Part shown: in pieces, positions 24,761-37,800 of the stretch
How the letters are laid out: each line of letters starts with the position of its first letter
Position numbering within the stretch: the stretch's first letter is position 1
Assembly (NCBI GenBank): GCA_013397865.1
Contig: VZTI01004615.1
Location: 343,157 to 407,156, forward strand
Source of the DNA: Struthidea cinerea
Lineage: Eukaryota; Chordata; Aves; Passeriformes; Corcoracidae
Length of the DNA stretch: 64,000 nt
Direction: 5' to 3'
Made by a program: the position numbers and the translations under genes
The notes under the pieces: model-generated
The model's database searches: none
What the model was told of the DNA's origin: nothing
What the model saw: the letters and a program-made list of their open reading frames with translations, nothing else

Positions 24761-27700
24761 TCACTGCTGAAAAATTCTTAGCACTGTCATAATAAAGACA
24801 GTTTTGATGACAATGAGGATGAGAAATTATTCCATACAAGAACCTATTGATTAACATATATATTGTGTATTTCATCAAGTCAAATGACATTTTAAATCTT
24901 TTACCTTTTCTACTGTTTTCAAACACTTGCTCTGATGTTAAATTTTGAAGAGTTGCCACAGTATTGTAAAAGATTAACATGGCTGGAATGTTTGACATAT
25001 AAAAGTGTCAGCACTTATTAGTCATAAACATCATCTCTCCTCTCCTGATGGACTATATGTTCTTTTATTAAATGTAAAGAAAGGATGAAAGGGACAAGTC
25101 ATATTCTGGTGTTTTCTGTTAAAATGTTGCTGGCATTTGAGGTGACTTTTTTATACTTTTCTAAAAGACAAGGTATCATTGGTAATTGATTCTGTTGGGA
25201 AACTTATGATAAAAATCACGTATACTCCCACATCTTAGGGGACTGTCAAATTGTAACTCCATCAGTTTTCTTTTAGACATGCCAGACAGAAGTGTTAACA
25301 AGAAAATGCTAAATAGCTTAAAACTTTGAAACCGGTATTTAGGGAAATGAAGATTGTAAATGTAAGGACTGATTATACCAATAAGCCTGAAATGGACATT
25401 TTGTATTTTCAAGGTTTTAAGAACTCACAACAATCAAGTAACTTAATATCATGAACCTAAAGTGGAATTACAACTCTGTATTGGATGAAACGGTTATATT
25501 TGTGACTGTATAAAACTTGCAGCCTTATTATTATCTTATTTCTTACTCTTTCTGTCCCATATTACCCTTGTTTGTCCTGGGAAGAAGTTACAAGTGCAAT
25601 TTTGGTGAAAGAGACCTGGCTTGACTATATTCCTTTCTAGATGAAGCATCTCAGCCAACTTCATTAAGTTAGAGCTTGCACAATCTGAATTGCAAAATTA
25701 AGCAAAACTAAAAATATCTAATTCTTTATGCAGTTTTGGCAGCTGTTCCACACTCTGGTACAAAGTAGGTCATCTACAATTTTTTTAGTGTAATGGATAT
25801 TTTGTTGTACAATAGCATCATTTACCTCTCCATTTACTTTAATTGAGGGCAGTTTAATTTGAATTAAATTTAGTTTTATGGCTGAAGAACCACGATAACA
25901 GAAAAGTCAAGGTGAACATGCTCTTCTTTTTTGTTTACTTGATTAAAGTGCATTCCTATGCACTTCCTACTAGAGTAGAGAAGTACTATATACAGCACCT
26001 ACCGAAGGCAATATTAATAAAGTGGAAGCCATTGGAATGATTTTCTACTGAAGAACAGAGACCTAAAGGAATATTTTATCACAATGAGGTATTTCTCTGA
26101 CAGAATGTCTCTGCTGGTCAAATAGTTAAAGGAGATGATTATAAAGAATAAATAATAATCACAGGTCCATATATTAGCAGATAGAAATAAAGAAGGGAGA
26201 CTGTTACTTATGCAAATCGATCTGCACTAGGCATACATATCATTAAATGCCTGTCTTAATCAGAATAATGTTATTCTGATTGACAATTTTCTGCCTGTGC
26301 AGTGACTTCTTTCTTTTTTCCCCTCCCTCACTGCTATCAGACCACATGCCATATCTACATTTTCCCCCCTCTTTGCTTTTAAGAAAAATTAAGACTAAAT
26401 CGGCCACTGCAGACTCCCTGTGAGGAAGCTTCAAGTTCCCTGATTCAGGATGAGATGACACATCAGAGTACCAAGCAAAGGACTGGAAGCAAAGTTTTGT
26501 GTCTATGCCATGGGAAGCAGTAGGATGGCTGAGAATTCCATCTGGTTTTAAAGGTCTTTACTTGTTCAAAAAGCTTTATGTCTCTATCCTTTCTGGCTGA
26601 TTTCTCATTTTAAAATTGTCCTTTAAGTTTCTCCAGGCCTTGATTTTCCAGTACCATTTCATCTATATGCTTTGTGGTTCTACCTTTTCATGTCCTCATT
26701 TTCAGTATTTTTGTTTCTCAGCATTTATTGGTGCTTGATCCTTCACTGATTTTGCTACAAGCTCTGTTTTTTCCTTGCACCATATTTCCAGTTTCATTTT
26801 TTCTGTGTGATATAATCTTTCACCACCTTTTCTGATGTTTCCACCTATAAGGTCTTTGTTTCATCTCTTCTTTTGCAAACTGCCATTAGAGCAGGTACCA
26901 TGAAGCAGTTACCTTGAGCATTTCTGATGCAACCTAGTGAAAACTAAACACTGTATATAATGAGAATTTGTTCAGGGATTGTTTTTTCTGTCCTTATTAC
27001 CAACAGAGTCTAGCTTGTATTTTTCTTCTCTTTCTACATTTAAAGTAAAGTTCTGAAGTGCTAGCTTTTAAAACTTCAGTGTCTTCACTGGGAGAAACTT
27101 CATCTTGAAGAAGTGATTTGTCAGATACCCTTTAGCAAAATAATTTTACTGCAGATACAGGAGGTCTCCTCATGGTACATTGGAGGGACTGATGAGCTGT
27201 GAGATCCTCAATATAAGAGACCATAGCTGAAGGTCACACTGCCAGGAATATTACTGTTTGTGCAAGGAAACTGAAATATTTTGTGAACTAAAGAACAAGT
27301 TCACAACAGACTTTTTTTCACATTCACTTTATTTACCTCAGTAATTCACACACTAGAGGGACGAATTTGCCTATACACACCAATAAAGTTGTACATGGAA
27401 ACCAAACCAGTTTAAGTTTTTCCTTTGGCTTTAGGGGAATTTAATGCAATCTTCATGACAGATAGATATGAGGATTAGGCTTCTAAGATAAGACAACTTG
27501 TTGCCTGTAACATGGTAGGGAGTAGAAAGCATAATAAATTATATTAATGGGGAAGAAGAAATCTTAAACTTTTTAGCTCCTCTTAGCCATGCCTGGCTTC
27601 AAGTCCTCTAAGTTCTCCACATACAGAAAAATCTGTTGTGTTGAAACATCAAAAGTTATAATCATGAAGGCTATTTGTCAATGTTCCTTCTCTTGCCTAT

Positions 27701-29076
27701 AAAATCAAGAATTGTGACAAATAAGCACTTCTTTGTCATATCACTGCAGGGTGACTATAATGTGTACAATATTTAATTCATATTTTTAGTTATTTAATTA
27801 TTTTTAATGAGTTGGTTTCTTTTTTATGACTGCATGCATGCAGATTCTCTCATGAGTGATCATGGTCAGCATAATACAAGAACCAGCTTCAGCAAGGCCT
27901 AGTCTAGATTTTATGAAAGAGCTTTAAAGTCTAACAGAATTAGATAGGGACACTCCTTTTCTTTAGACGAAAGCACTACTTTGCAGGTGCTCAGCAGCAG
28001 ACATTGTCAGCCCAGGAATGCTAGAACTAAATAGTCTTTCATTGTTGAAAACAGATTGCCACGAAAAAGGAAGATGATGGAAAGCATATCAGCTCTTTGT
28101 CAGAAAGGTCAATGCAAATAACCTCTTTCAGACATCCTTTACCATTGTCTCTTTGGTATGGGACTCCAGGATGCCAAGAGATTTTCAGTTTACTCTTTTC
28201 GATTTGCTAATCAGGACGCAGCCTGGACACTTGAAAATTTCATCCAGTAGAAGGGCTAATAGCAAGATGTAACCCATTAGCAGCACCTTAAGCTGAAATA
28301 TTAAAAAGAAAACAAAAAACAACAAACTCAGAAAACTGTTCTATATTATTTGTGTTCATGAAAGCATGCTCCATCATAATATGTGCCTCTGTCTCTACTG
28401 AGACATAAGTTACAGACCCGGGACTTAATGAGATCATTTACTCTGAGACTATAAAATTGCACCATAAGGAAAGTACAGATCTAAAGCAAGGATTGTTACA
28501 ACTTGGAAATCATAGTAACTATACAGAGACATTCAGACTTCTGTTGTAAAGAGATGGTAAATATGCTAAATACTAGTGTTACCTTAAAATATGTATTTTT
28601 GAATGTTTGTAAAATTCTCTACCATTAATATTAATCCCTGTATGCATTCTAAGCTTTTATTTGTCTTCACATCTTTCTACTTTCTCCTGCTTGTCAGGCT
28701 TTAATTATTTATTTCTTTTATCTGTTATTCCTCTGGCCTCTTTTTGTCTCTTTCTTTCTCTTGGCTTTATTTTTCTCTCCCTGGAGAGACTCCCAGATGA
28801 CATTAGAAATGTAGGTTGGACTTCTGATGTCATTCTTAGAGAAAGAAAAAGAAATTACAACCTTAGTGTTCAAGGCTATGTAGGAAATCCTCTTACATGT
28901 CTCTGTAGCAATGCTTTTTCATGAGCCTGAGAAGATTGAATATGTATTTGTGGATAGGGAAAAAAATGAAAACTTTAGGAATGTATACCTTTAGAGTGTC
29001 TGAAAAATTAGAGTTGCTTGTCTCACTGTAGAGTTGTTGTGCTAGTCAACCAGTGAGAAAAAAATTCAGAATTTGG

Positions 29077-29131
29077 ATATGTATTTTAAAATACATATAC
29101 AAATACATATAAAAATATGTATTTTAAAATA
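29077..29131. repeat. AT palindrome with a second direct copy
   Basis: Positions 29077-29098 form a perfect 22-bp palindrome centred on TTTTAAAA. Seventeen bases of it recur at 29115-29131, an offset of 38 bp. This is a local AT-rich duplication that could form a small cruciform. Confidence 0.8.
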
Positions 29132-29739
29132 AATGAATACATGATATTTGGGATTTGAGATGCATTTTTTTCATCAGCTCTTCCTTGTTTAGGCAATGCT
29201 GTGTGCTAGGAATCCCATAATGAGATCCTTCAATCCCTGCAGTTGCTATAGGGAACATAGGTGCTTGACTCAGTTTCGTAGATTCTGCTGCACAGCCTGA
29301 AGCAATGAAATTTAGAGCAGTCAGGTTTCTTGTCTGTTGGACATATTTTGGAATAGACATAGGTATTCTTCAGCATCTGAGTTGTATAAGTTGTTTTGAC
29401 AGGTCAGGATCAAATCTTATTTTTAAATGATACAATATATATTTTTATTCCTGTATTTCTGTAACATATGTTCCATACATAGAAACAGCAGTCCCATACA
29501 TGTTAACATGATTCTTTCCAAAACCAAAGATCTCAGATGTAGGCTGTTATTCTTTTCTAATGGTCATAATTAGGCATCACTCATATGGTTGTTGCATGGT
29601 TTTTAAAGCTTCAATACCTATTGAAAATCATCCTCTGAACTACACAATGCAAAACATTTTTTTCTGTTCCCTTTTTTAATTGACTAACCCATCTGTATAA
29701 CAACAGGCTCTTTGTTTCTAACAGTTCACCTGCTAGACA

Positions 29740-29860
29740 TAAGATGCTATTTTGTTGTAGAATGCAATCAGATTAGTCTGGCACGATTTGCCTTTGGTAA
29801 ATTCATGTTGGCTTTTTTCAAGCACCTTCTACATTTGATTTGTAGGGTTTTTAAAATGGG
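29740..29860 (-). mobile_element. Ancient CR1/L3-type LINE fragment, minus strand
   Basis: The plus-strand text 'atcagattagtctggcacga', then 'tttgcctttggtaaattca', then 'tgttggcttttttcaagca' follows the antisense of a conserved part of the reverse-transcriptase region in old amniote CR1/L3 LINEs. It is heavily diverged. The open frame at 29712-29915 simply reads across it. Beyond the core the similarity cannot be followed. Confidence 0.5.
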
Positions 29861-30029
29861 AAGGCTTTACATCTCAGGCATGTATGTGACTAGGAAGAGA
29901 TTTGGGGTTCTTTAATGTTGTTTTATTCAAACCCTTACAGTTTTGCCCAAAATTTATTGTATTCGCCTCCATGCTATTTCAAACTGTGTCTTTTGTATCT
30001 AATTCTCTTGTCTTGTCTGTTCAGTCAGG

Positions 30030-30206
30030 TCAAGGCAGCAGGTAGCTCTCTTTGTAATCAAGTACTGTCCCTGTAAATCCATGAGCTGCATTTCCCATTT
30101 CCCTCTCAGTAGTGAATTTTGTTGCACAGGCACAGTTGCAGTTTGTTCCAGTACACTGTCTGCTCTGAGCAATCAAGCCACAGAACATTTTACCCACACC
30201 TATCAA
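30030..30206 (-). other. Weak exon-like open segment, cysteine-rich, minus strand
   Basis: On the minus strand a T/G-rich stretch ending TATTACAG forms a plausible acceptor just above 30206. The following frame stays open to 30030. Its translation has a compact cysteine cluster (C-x6-C-x4-C-x-C-x-C) followed by a polar segment, which is unusual beside the hydrophobic chance frames nearby. No good donor is visible and I recognise no family. It may be chance or a noncoding-RNA exon. Confidence 0.13.
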
Positions 30207-30227
30207 CCTCTGTAATATGCACCACAA

Positions 30228-31659
30228 AACACATATAGCAATGACAAAGTCAACAGGCTTTTATAAAAACCTGCTCCTAATTACCATAGGCCTTTTATTA
30301 TTTATTTCTTTTATTGGAGATCCTTGTAATCCTAAGTGTATCTGCAAAATCCTATGTGATAGGACAAGGTTTTTTTTAATTTGTTCTCTCAATGATACAG
30401 TTGGGAGTATGCTCACACAAAAATCATCTGTACAAGCTATGAAGCCGTCCTTTTTTCAGGAAGTCTTCACAAGGGTCGTTCGTAAATCATTCCTTAGCAA
30501 GTAAACTAAAATAAAAATTGAGAGGAATACACAAGAATCTGCTTTTTTTTTTTACCCCACTGAATTTTTTGTAATAAATAATATTGTTTCTGAAGTGAAT
30601 AGTATAGGAAGTTACGCACAATGCATTTTAAAACGCTCTGTAGTAGACAATATTTTTACGTAATGAAACAGGATAAAATTATTACTGTCTGGGAAAGAAA
30701 AAAGACAAAATATCATTAATCTTTTGTCAGTGATGCTTTTGTCTAATACAAATAACGTTGTTTGTGGTGCAAGAGCTTGCTTCATCATAGTTTGAGTAAA
30801 TGACTACACTGGCAAATTGATAAATTAGTCACCAAGGCTCACTTATTTCCTTTTTCAGTTCTGGTATTAGGGGAAGAGTTCCAAATGCCAATCAAAAATT
30901 TCTTTTAAACACTACAGAAGATGTAGGTAGTTATTATAAACAAGATTTTCATATGAAGTATTAGAGAATTCCTCATTGTATTCACAAACTGCTGGAACTT
31001 ATTGAGATACTTGCACTGATAAGCTGTAGGGTCTCATTTCTGGTGACCTGATTTCTTTCATTACATTTCTTTCATATGAAACAAATATTTGATCAAACCA
31101 GCAGGAAACAGCATGAGTATTGCATGGGTGTTGCTTCATGCACTTATGTAAGTAGTTTTCAAGGGAAAGATGAACAGAAAAGGAGTTATGGCTGTACATG
31201 CAGTACCTGGATTTCTTCAGCTTTCTTAATTTGTAGTTTAAACAATAGAGGTTGAGGAAATTTGAGGTAGCAAATCCAAAAAATTACCTGGAGCAGGGAG
31301 GAAGAATTAACTATATTTCTTGTTATATATAAGGAAATTAGAGATATATTAACTTTTTCCCTTAATATAAATTGAAGACAACCTCTATGTAACTGGGGAA
31401 ATGGGAGTAGAGAACAGGAAAGGAAGAGGTGGGCTTATTAAAAGTGAATACAAACAAGTTTGAAAACCAGTGCACTAAAAATTATTCAATTTTTCCGTTG
31501 GAAAGAAAATAATATCTACATTTAGCTGGGCAAATAATCTTTAAAGCATTGATTTGTTCAATTTGTCAATCAATTTTTAAATTCATGTTTTAATGCTAAC
31601 AAGCTGAACACTTGTTTTAGTACATATCAGAAGCCATGTTAATAAAGCAGTAACCAAGC

Positions 31660-31694
<35 letters not shown>

Positions 31695-32865
31695 TGCAAG
31701 ACTATTTTCAGGAAAGGGACATTCAAAGTTTGACATTGTTTTGCTTGATAATAGTGATTGAAGAACCAACTTCCATTGGACCAGTCAATGTAGTATTAAA
31801 ACCTGAGGAAACTTTCAGTGATTTTGTGGGTTCTGGTTCATTGGTGTATGGAACACTTCTCTAGTACCATATAATTCCCTATAATACCTTGATGCAAACT
31901 CAGACTCTCAAACTCAAAAATTTAAGATTTTTATAGAGGAGGAAGGTAATTAACGAATCTTTTAAATCAGTCTTTCACATGAATGTTGTTGAAAGTTTTA
32001 TGTGTAGACTTTCAAAACTCGTTGGATATCATATGATTATAAAGATTGAAGAGTTAAATGCATTTGTATTCAAGGCTCCAGATTTGAAAAAAAAAACCAA
32101 CAAAACAACTCAGCTGACATTAGTTATTGTTGAGGCAGAGAAAAAGAAATTTTTTTTTTAGAGACAGCTATAGGTTTTAGAAACCTGCATTAGCACTTAA
32201 CCTCTGGTGGTAAATTGATCACTAATTATCATACAGGTTTCAATGCAGCTTAATGAAACTACGCTCCTTTCTACTACCTTTCTCATCTACATGCATACAT
32301 TAAAAAAAATTCTTAAGTTATTTTCTCTAAGCAAATCAACTTTAGCTGGTTTTCTAAACAATAAATGCTGTCTTTTTTACCCTGATTTGAAGTACTTTGA
32401 AATGCGTGTTCATTTATGTAATATTCCTGTAACTAAGCAATCAGAGTTATGCTACTCCTGTTAGACCTCTTGTGCAAAGCAAATGGGAGTAATAATTTTT
32501 TTCCATTGATATGAAATGTTTCTTGAACTAACCATCACCTTCTCTTCAAATGTCTTTTTTCCAAAGAAGCCTTGACTTGTCTTCACAAAAGAGTTGCTAG
32601 GTGTTCTGGATTTTTACTTGCCTGTCAATCCCAACAATGTTGACAAATACAAGACATTACCTGCTGCCCAATTCTTATAAAGGAAAAGATAATAGGAGTT
32701 AGTGTTTCGATAAAACAGTTACTTTACAGCAGTTTCAACTTTAGGGTAAGCAATCAATGCAATTTAAAGAAACTTCACCGATAACAGGGTTATAAACCAG
32801 TCCAAAAAGTGCTATGAAACATAGTGAAAACTGTCTTAATTGAATGCTTCAAATTCTGACTTTAG
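30228..32865. other. Noncoding DNA, no gene seen
   Basis: Short frames only. The one notable feature is an uninterrupted run of 28 T at 31664-31691. No retroposon body is recognisable on either side. Confidence 0.55.
31664..31691. repeat. Homopolymer of 28 T
   Basis: This is the longest pure homopolymer in the window. It could be a poly(A) tail of a minus-strand retroposon, but the sequence just above it in coordinate shows no recognisable element or polyadenylation signal. Simple slippage is the plainer reading. Length is likely to vary between individuals and to suffer assembly error. Confidence 0.9.
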
Positions 32866-33034
32866 AGGGCCTGTGAGACCAACTGTTCCTGGTGGCCACC
32901 TGGCTGGAAAATCCCATTTTATGTAGGGATTGTTTTGACAGCAGCCAAGCATGAAGATGAAAAAGTAGCAGCTGCTGATTTAGTTTCCCTTGGCGTCTTC
33001 CAGGAGAGGATCGAAGGCTCCCTGAGCATGTTCA
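32866..33034 (+). other. Exon candidate (169 bp), product unknown
   Basis: An acceptor-like sequence (pyrimidine-rich, ending GACTTTAG) ends at 32865. A textbook donor GTAAGT starts at 33035. The whole interval is open in one frame (a stop lies in the acceptor at 32863-32865, the next at 33040-33042). Its composition is richer in GC than the surroundings. The translation begins with a Trp/Pro-rich segment, passes through a hydrophobic stretch (FYVGIVLTAA) and then becomes charged and alanine-rich (KHEDEKVAAADL), ending QERIEGSLSMF. That mix looks more like protein than the neighbouring frames. I know no family that it matches. Length is 169 bp, so it would shift phase by one. A noncoding-RNA exon or chance is equally possible. 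Confidence 0.2.
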
Positions 33035-34298
33035 GTAAGTTATGACACCTTAATAACTGTAAGTTGTGAAGTCCAGAAGGAGGTTATGACCAGACTGCAG
33101 GGCTTATTATTTTAATGACTAATAAAATGTTTTAGAGGAACATGTAAATCCCAGCTTCGTAGTGAAGAGACAAGCTTTTGCAACACTTGAACTTAAGAGG
33201 AGAAAGGGATTTAGTTCAATTTAGTTTGTTGAAATTCAACGTATAATGCTCCAGAGTAGCAAGTGAAAAATACACTATTTTCTTTTCAAATGTGGAAACC
33301 TTTGGGTGATTTAAAAATGTTGTAGTCTGCTTTCTGCAACTCACTCAAAAGTTCTTGGAGTGAAGGTGTGAATGTTTCAATGGAAAATAAAAATAATGAT
33401 TTTGAATTATTGCATAGAACACAGGGCTGAACATTGTGAAGGAGACCAGCTCTGCTTATTCTTCTTCCAGGGTTTTCTATATCATCTGCTAATTTTTATC
33501 AGCATATCTTTTTGATAAAGAGCTATAAAATGATGACATAGAACTTTTATTATTTGGTATTTTACTTTTATTGTGATACATATTATGTGAAAGTTATGCA
33601 TTGACAATATTTTTACATGTTAGGTTTCTAAACACTAAAAAATTTCAAAATGCTATAATCTTCGAACACTCTGTAAAAGTGGGTGACATCAAGGGGTGGA
33701 GTCAAGCTAACACTGGAAATGTCATTCAGCTAAGAACACACAAATGTCTAGAACAACCTAAAAAAATTTCTTCACTTTGTCAGCAATTTCATGTTGTGGT
33801 GGTCTGCGTGGTGCAGGTGTCCAAGTGTTCAGGCTCATCCAGACCACGTCATCCATGCTTAGAAATGTAATTTTTATTGTCAATACAAATATGTCAGCAT
33901 AGTATTTGGATATTTGTCACAATTATTCCATACTACCTGCATACTGCACATGCTTCCAATAATATTATTAATGTTATTAGAAATACCAATTAATTATTTT
34001 AATATGCAAAAGGTGAATATTGAAAATGGCTAACCATTGTTAAAAACCTAGAAAAAAAATTATAAATATAATAACCTCAGTTCTCCAGTATAGTGGTATG
34101 GCTTTCGAAATGCTCTTCCACCAAAAAAAAAAAATCAAAATTGGCTTTGCAGATAAAAGTATCTAAATTCCATCTCTTTTTGATGAAATTGTCCCTAGAA
34201 TAATACCACATCTGCACTTTCTAAATAAGCCAGCAATTCACTGACCTTAAAGTTCAAATGGAAATTCCAATGTGCTTTGTAAAAGACAGTATTTGTAG
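33035..34298. other. Noncoding DNA, no gene seen
   Basis: The frame at 33601-33870 is short, and nothing in it suggests a domain. An A run lies at about 34123-34134. I recognise no transposon. Confidence 0.5.
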
Positions 34299-34829
34299 TG
34301 TCTAATCTTCCTTGTAGTGGTCCATTGCAATGTTCCTTCAGTTCTATGCCATATAGATAAAAAGCCAAAAACTAGATGTGTTCTAACTTATTTCAAAAGA
34401 TTTGATGCTGAATGTAGAGCAGATTTTTTTTTTCATGAGCATGATGTTTTACTTAAAATGAAAGTTCCTGTTTCTGCTATCTGTGGAATTGCCTACTGCA
34501 TGGTCTGCGTTACCTGGATAGTATGTGTAAAAAATGATATTGAAAATGAAACTGCAAACATACTAGAAACTGAAGGATTTTCCACAAGAAGCAGAGCTGT
34601 GCTTTGCATATGCGAAAAAGAGCATACAGAAGTAAAACAATGCTGCAGTTCAATTGGTCACCAGCAGGCTTTATTAAGGAGAGGAATGGTGAATGAATCT
34701 CAGATGACACTAACTAGATTGTGCTCTGACCTGGAATATAAAGTACTTGAAATTTCATGGCTCTGTCCCAGACTATTAGTAATGGCAGCTTGTATGCAGC
34801 AAACTCAGCATGTAGCAAATGATAGATAA
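34299..34829 (+). other. Longest open frame in the window, probably chance
   Basis: The frame is open for about 176 codons from just after a stop at 34296-34298 to a stop at 34827-34829. The first ATG appears only near 34458, so a full-length product would need a GTG or an upstream exon. The translation is mixed, with scattered cysteines and one hydrophobic stretch (ISAICGIAYCM-like) near the middle. It has no motif, signal peptide or repeat that I recognise. In 64 kb of six-frame sequence one such frame can arise by chance. It could also be a terminal exon of an unknown gene. Confidence 0.12.
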
Positions 34830-37800
34830 GCTAAAATCTGGGCACCTGTCCATAACTGAATTGTAAATACAATCCTCTTTCTGCCTTTGGGAAAGTAGCG
34901 TCTGTCTTACACGTTTTAAGCATGCAATTAGGAGATTACTTTTAATTAATATTCCCCATGGTTTACTGCATTCCATCTCTTTGTTGATAAATTGATAATA
35001 AAATTTCACAATTTGTAACATTCTAAATATTTAATATATTTACTGTGAATATTATTTATTTTGAAATGTTTGAAAATGCCATTCACAACTCACACTGATT
35101 TGAAAATTATGTTCTTTAACTTCAGAAGTATGTTGTGAAGTTTAATGAAATTTTGCATAATATTTATTTTAATAGTTGAACTAATAAGTGGTAAATTGAA
35201 GGTTATATTCCGAACTTCAGTGAAGTCTAGTTCATTCTGAGGTTTGCTTTGTTGGGTACTTCCTTGCTGTTTGTGGGTTTATTCTCTTCTGAGAAAAAAA
35301 GAATCTCTTTCTGACTTTGCAAATAGAAATGTTTGTCTTTAATTTGCATGTAATTTTTTTTCTCACTATATCAAATTTGACTTTTATATTCTTTTTTCAT
35401 CTTTGGCTTCCTCTGTTGATTGCATAATGTTAACATTGTAGGCATGAGGAGAAAATAGATCTGGTTAGATATAGCTTAGATTAAAATTTTTCTTTCATGT
35501 TTGAAACATACTCAAGTTACGCAGAATTTAACCAATTCCACACTTGCATCATACCTTTTTCCAATTTCCCAATATTGTGCAAAAGACATCGCTAAGGTAG
35601 TACTAACATTTTCTTCATTGATTAGAATTTGTCATGATTAGAATTTTCATCTGCATACAGTATATGCCAACAATCTCATAACCTTTAAAATCAGATATTT
35701 GCAGAGTCTAAATTTATTTCTGTTACAGTAAAGCTGAAACATCCTCTTCCTTTCCTGAGAAAAATGCAACTTAAGATCAAATTCAGACAAGATTCACCAA
35801 ATCTGTACTTCGAGCAGGACTTTTTATTCCAGTTACAGTTATTGTACAAAAATAATGCCAGTGTAATAAAGATTTTCAACAACAACCCTTGAATGTAAAA
35901 TCACCTTCTTCACTTCTAATTAAATTCTGCAGTATTTTGTCCCAATGATAAGTGTAGCATTTAAATATGATGATATGTACAAGTGACATGCTGTTCAAAG
36001 TGCAAGAATCATAATGTAACTCTTGAGAATAAAAAAGGAATGATAGGAATCAGTAGCAACAGTGCTAAAGCAAAGATTATACTCTTGAAAATCCCAGCTG
36101 AAACCATTCTATGAATATTCCAAGTTAAAATTTCGAGTGATATGCAGTTAGAATGTATTAATTTTTAAGATCTCTGGAATAGCATTGACAGGAAAAAAAA
36201 TCCCTTGTATTCAGTGAGGTGAGAAATCTTGATGAGTTCCTGCAGAGCTGTGGAAAAACCAAGGACCAAAAACCCATCAGCCAAGAAGGCTTTTTCAGCT
36301 AGAAAGAACTCCATTTTAAAGCAATGAAGATGAGAAAAGCTTCATGTGCTGAAAAAAAGGAACTAATTATTCTACTTGACTGCAAAAGAAATTACACATT
36401 AAAGACAAAGCTGCAGTACATAGTCTTGGTATAACAGCAAGGCAGATAAATATATTTGGCTCATGTGGAGGGATAAAAACAGTTGAAGGCAATAACACAG
36501 GGTCTGAGTAATTGCTGTAGAAACAAGAAAACCTCTTAACTTGGAGAAGGTGATACAATTGTAAATAGGAGTGATTTGGATATACTCCTTTTCCAGGCGT
36601 TTAACAAGTTCAGATAGTGAACTGTGCAAAATATTTTAATTTCTATAGATTGAACGTTATGGCAAAAACCTTTGCATTTATTTTAAAGCAGACAGCACCT
36701 TTATTGTGATTGTCAGAAGCCTGCTTTATAGATAGCATATAATTTCAGGGAGGAGTTAAACAAAAGATTGATCAGACAAAGACAGACAAAGCAAGAATTC
36801 TGAAGAAAAAGACAACAGTATTAGAAGCCCAAGTGAGCACTGCAAGCAAAATAAAATGGCTAATCATTTGTGCAGAATTATCCAATATCTGTTTTGTTTT
36901 CATCAGAGAAAACTGTTCTTCAGACCTTTGTGTGAAATATTGTGTCCAAATCTACTTAAAACTGTCTTGTGTTTAACAGAATGTCAGGTGTGATGATTGC
37001 AACAGTTCTTTTGACATTATTATTAATGAAAATACATTGAAGGAACCTAAATTACTATCACAACGACTGAATATTTATTCCTTGACCAAAAAAAAAAAAA
37101 AGAAAAAGCCATCCAAAAAAACGAAATATGCATTTGATCTAAAATAAAGCTAATACAAAATCATTTTACATCAAACTAATGGAGGTATGTAGATAGCTAT
37201 CACTGAACCATTTTTGTCCTTGGTGTGATAAAGGCCTCTTCCTCTTTCTTCCTTAATGACATTATCCTGTTGATAGGTTCACTACTCTGCAGTGATATGC
37301 ATAATATATTTTAGTACATTATCATTAATATAATCCTAATACAGTAATCAATAATACAGTAATATAACACAACACTATCCAGACCTCTCTTGTGGATAAA
37401 TCATGAATTGTGATGAAAAAAGTACACTCTTGTTTGCTAATCCTCTTCTTATAACACTAGTCTTTTGGAGTCAGATTCAGATCATATATATTTTACCTGC
37501 CCCCTCCCCCCCCAATAAAAAAAAATAGTACTTAAATGTAAGAATCAAAACCAAAAAATTCCTTATTAATTTTAGTTTTTGCAAATGCATATTCAAATTT
37601 AAGCTCTTCTCTGTTTAGTAGCTCTGTAGAATAGTTTTCATAGTTTGAAGAGTTACTCTGATTCTCCATACAGAAGAAACTACTTTCTGTTTTCCAGAAA
37701 GCAGGCAAGTAATAATCTTAGCCTTGACTAACTTCCTCACTTCACTGTGTTAGCTCCTTTCCACAGCCAGTTTTAGTCCTTCTATAGCATTTCACACTGT

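Larger units (their letters stand above)
15145..29739. other. Long AT-rich noncoding stretch, no gene seen
   Basis: About 14.6 kb without a recognisable exon, RNA gene or clear transposon. The longest frame (22582-22995, minus, 137 codons) is hydrophobic and cysteine-rich in a random way and shows no domain. Small items are a B-box-like hairpin (19618-19641), a strongly AT-rich tract (about 23400-24760) and a palindromic AT repeat (29077-29131). Confidence 0.55.
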
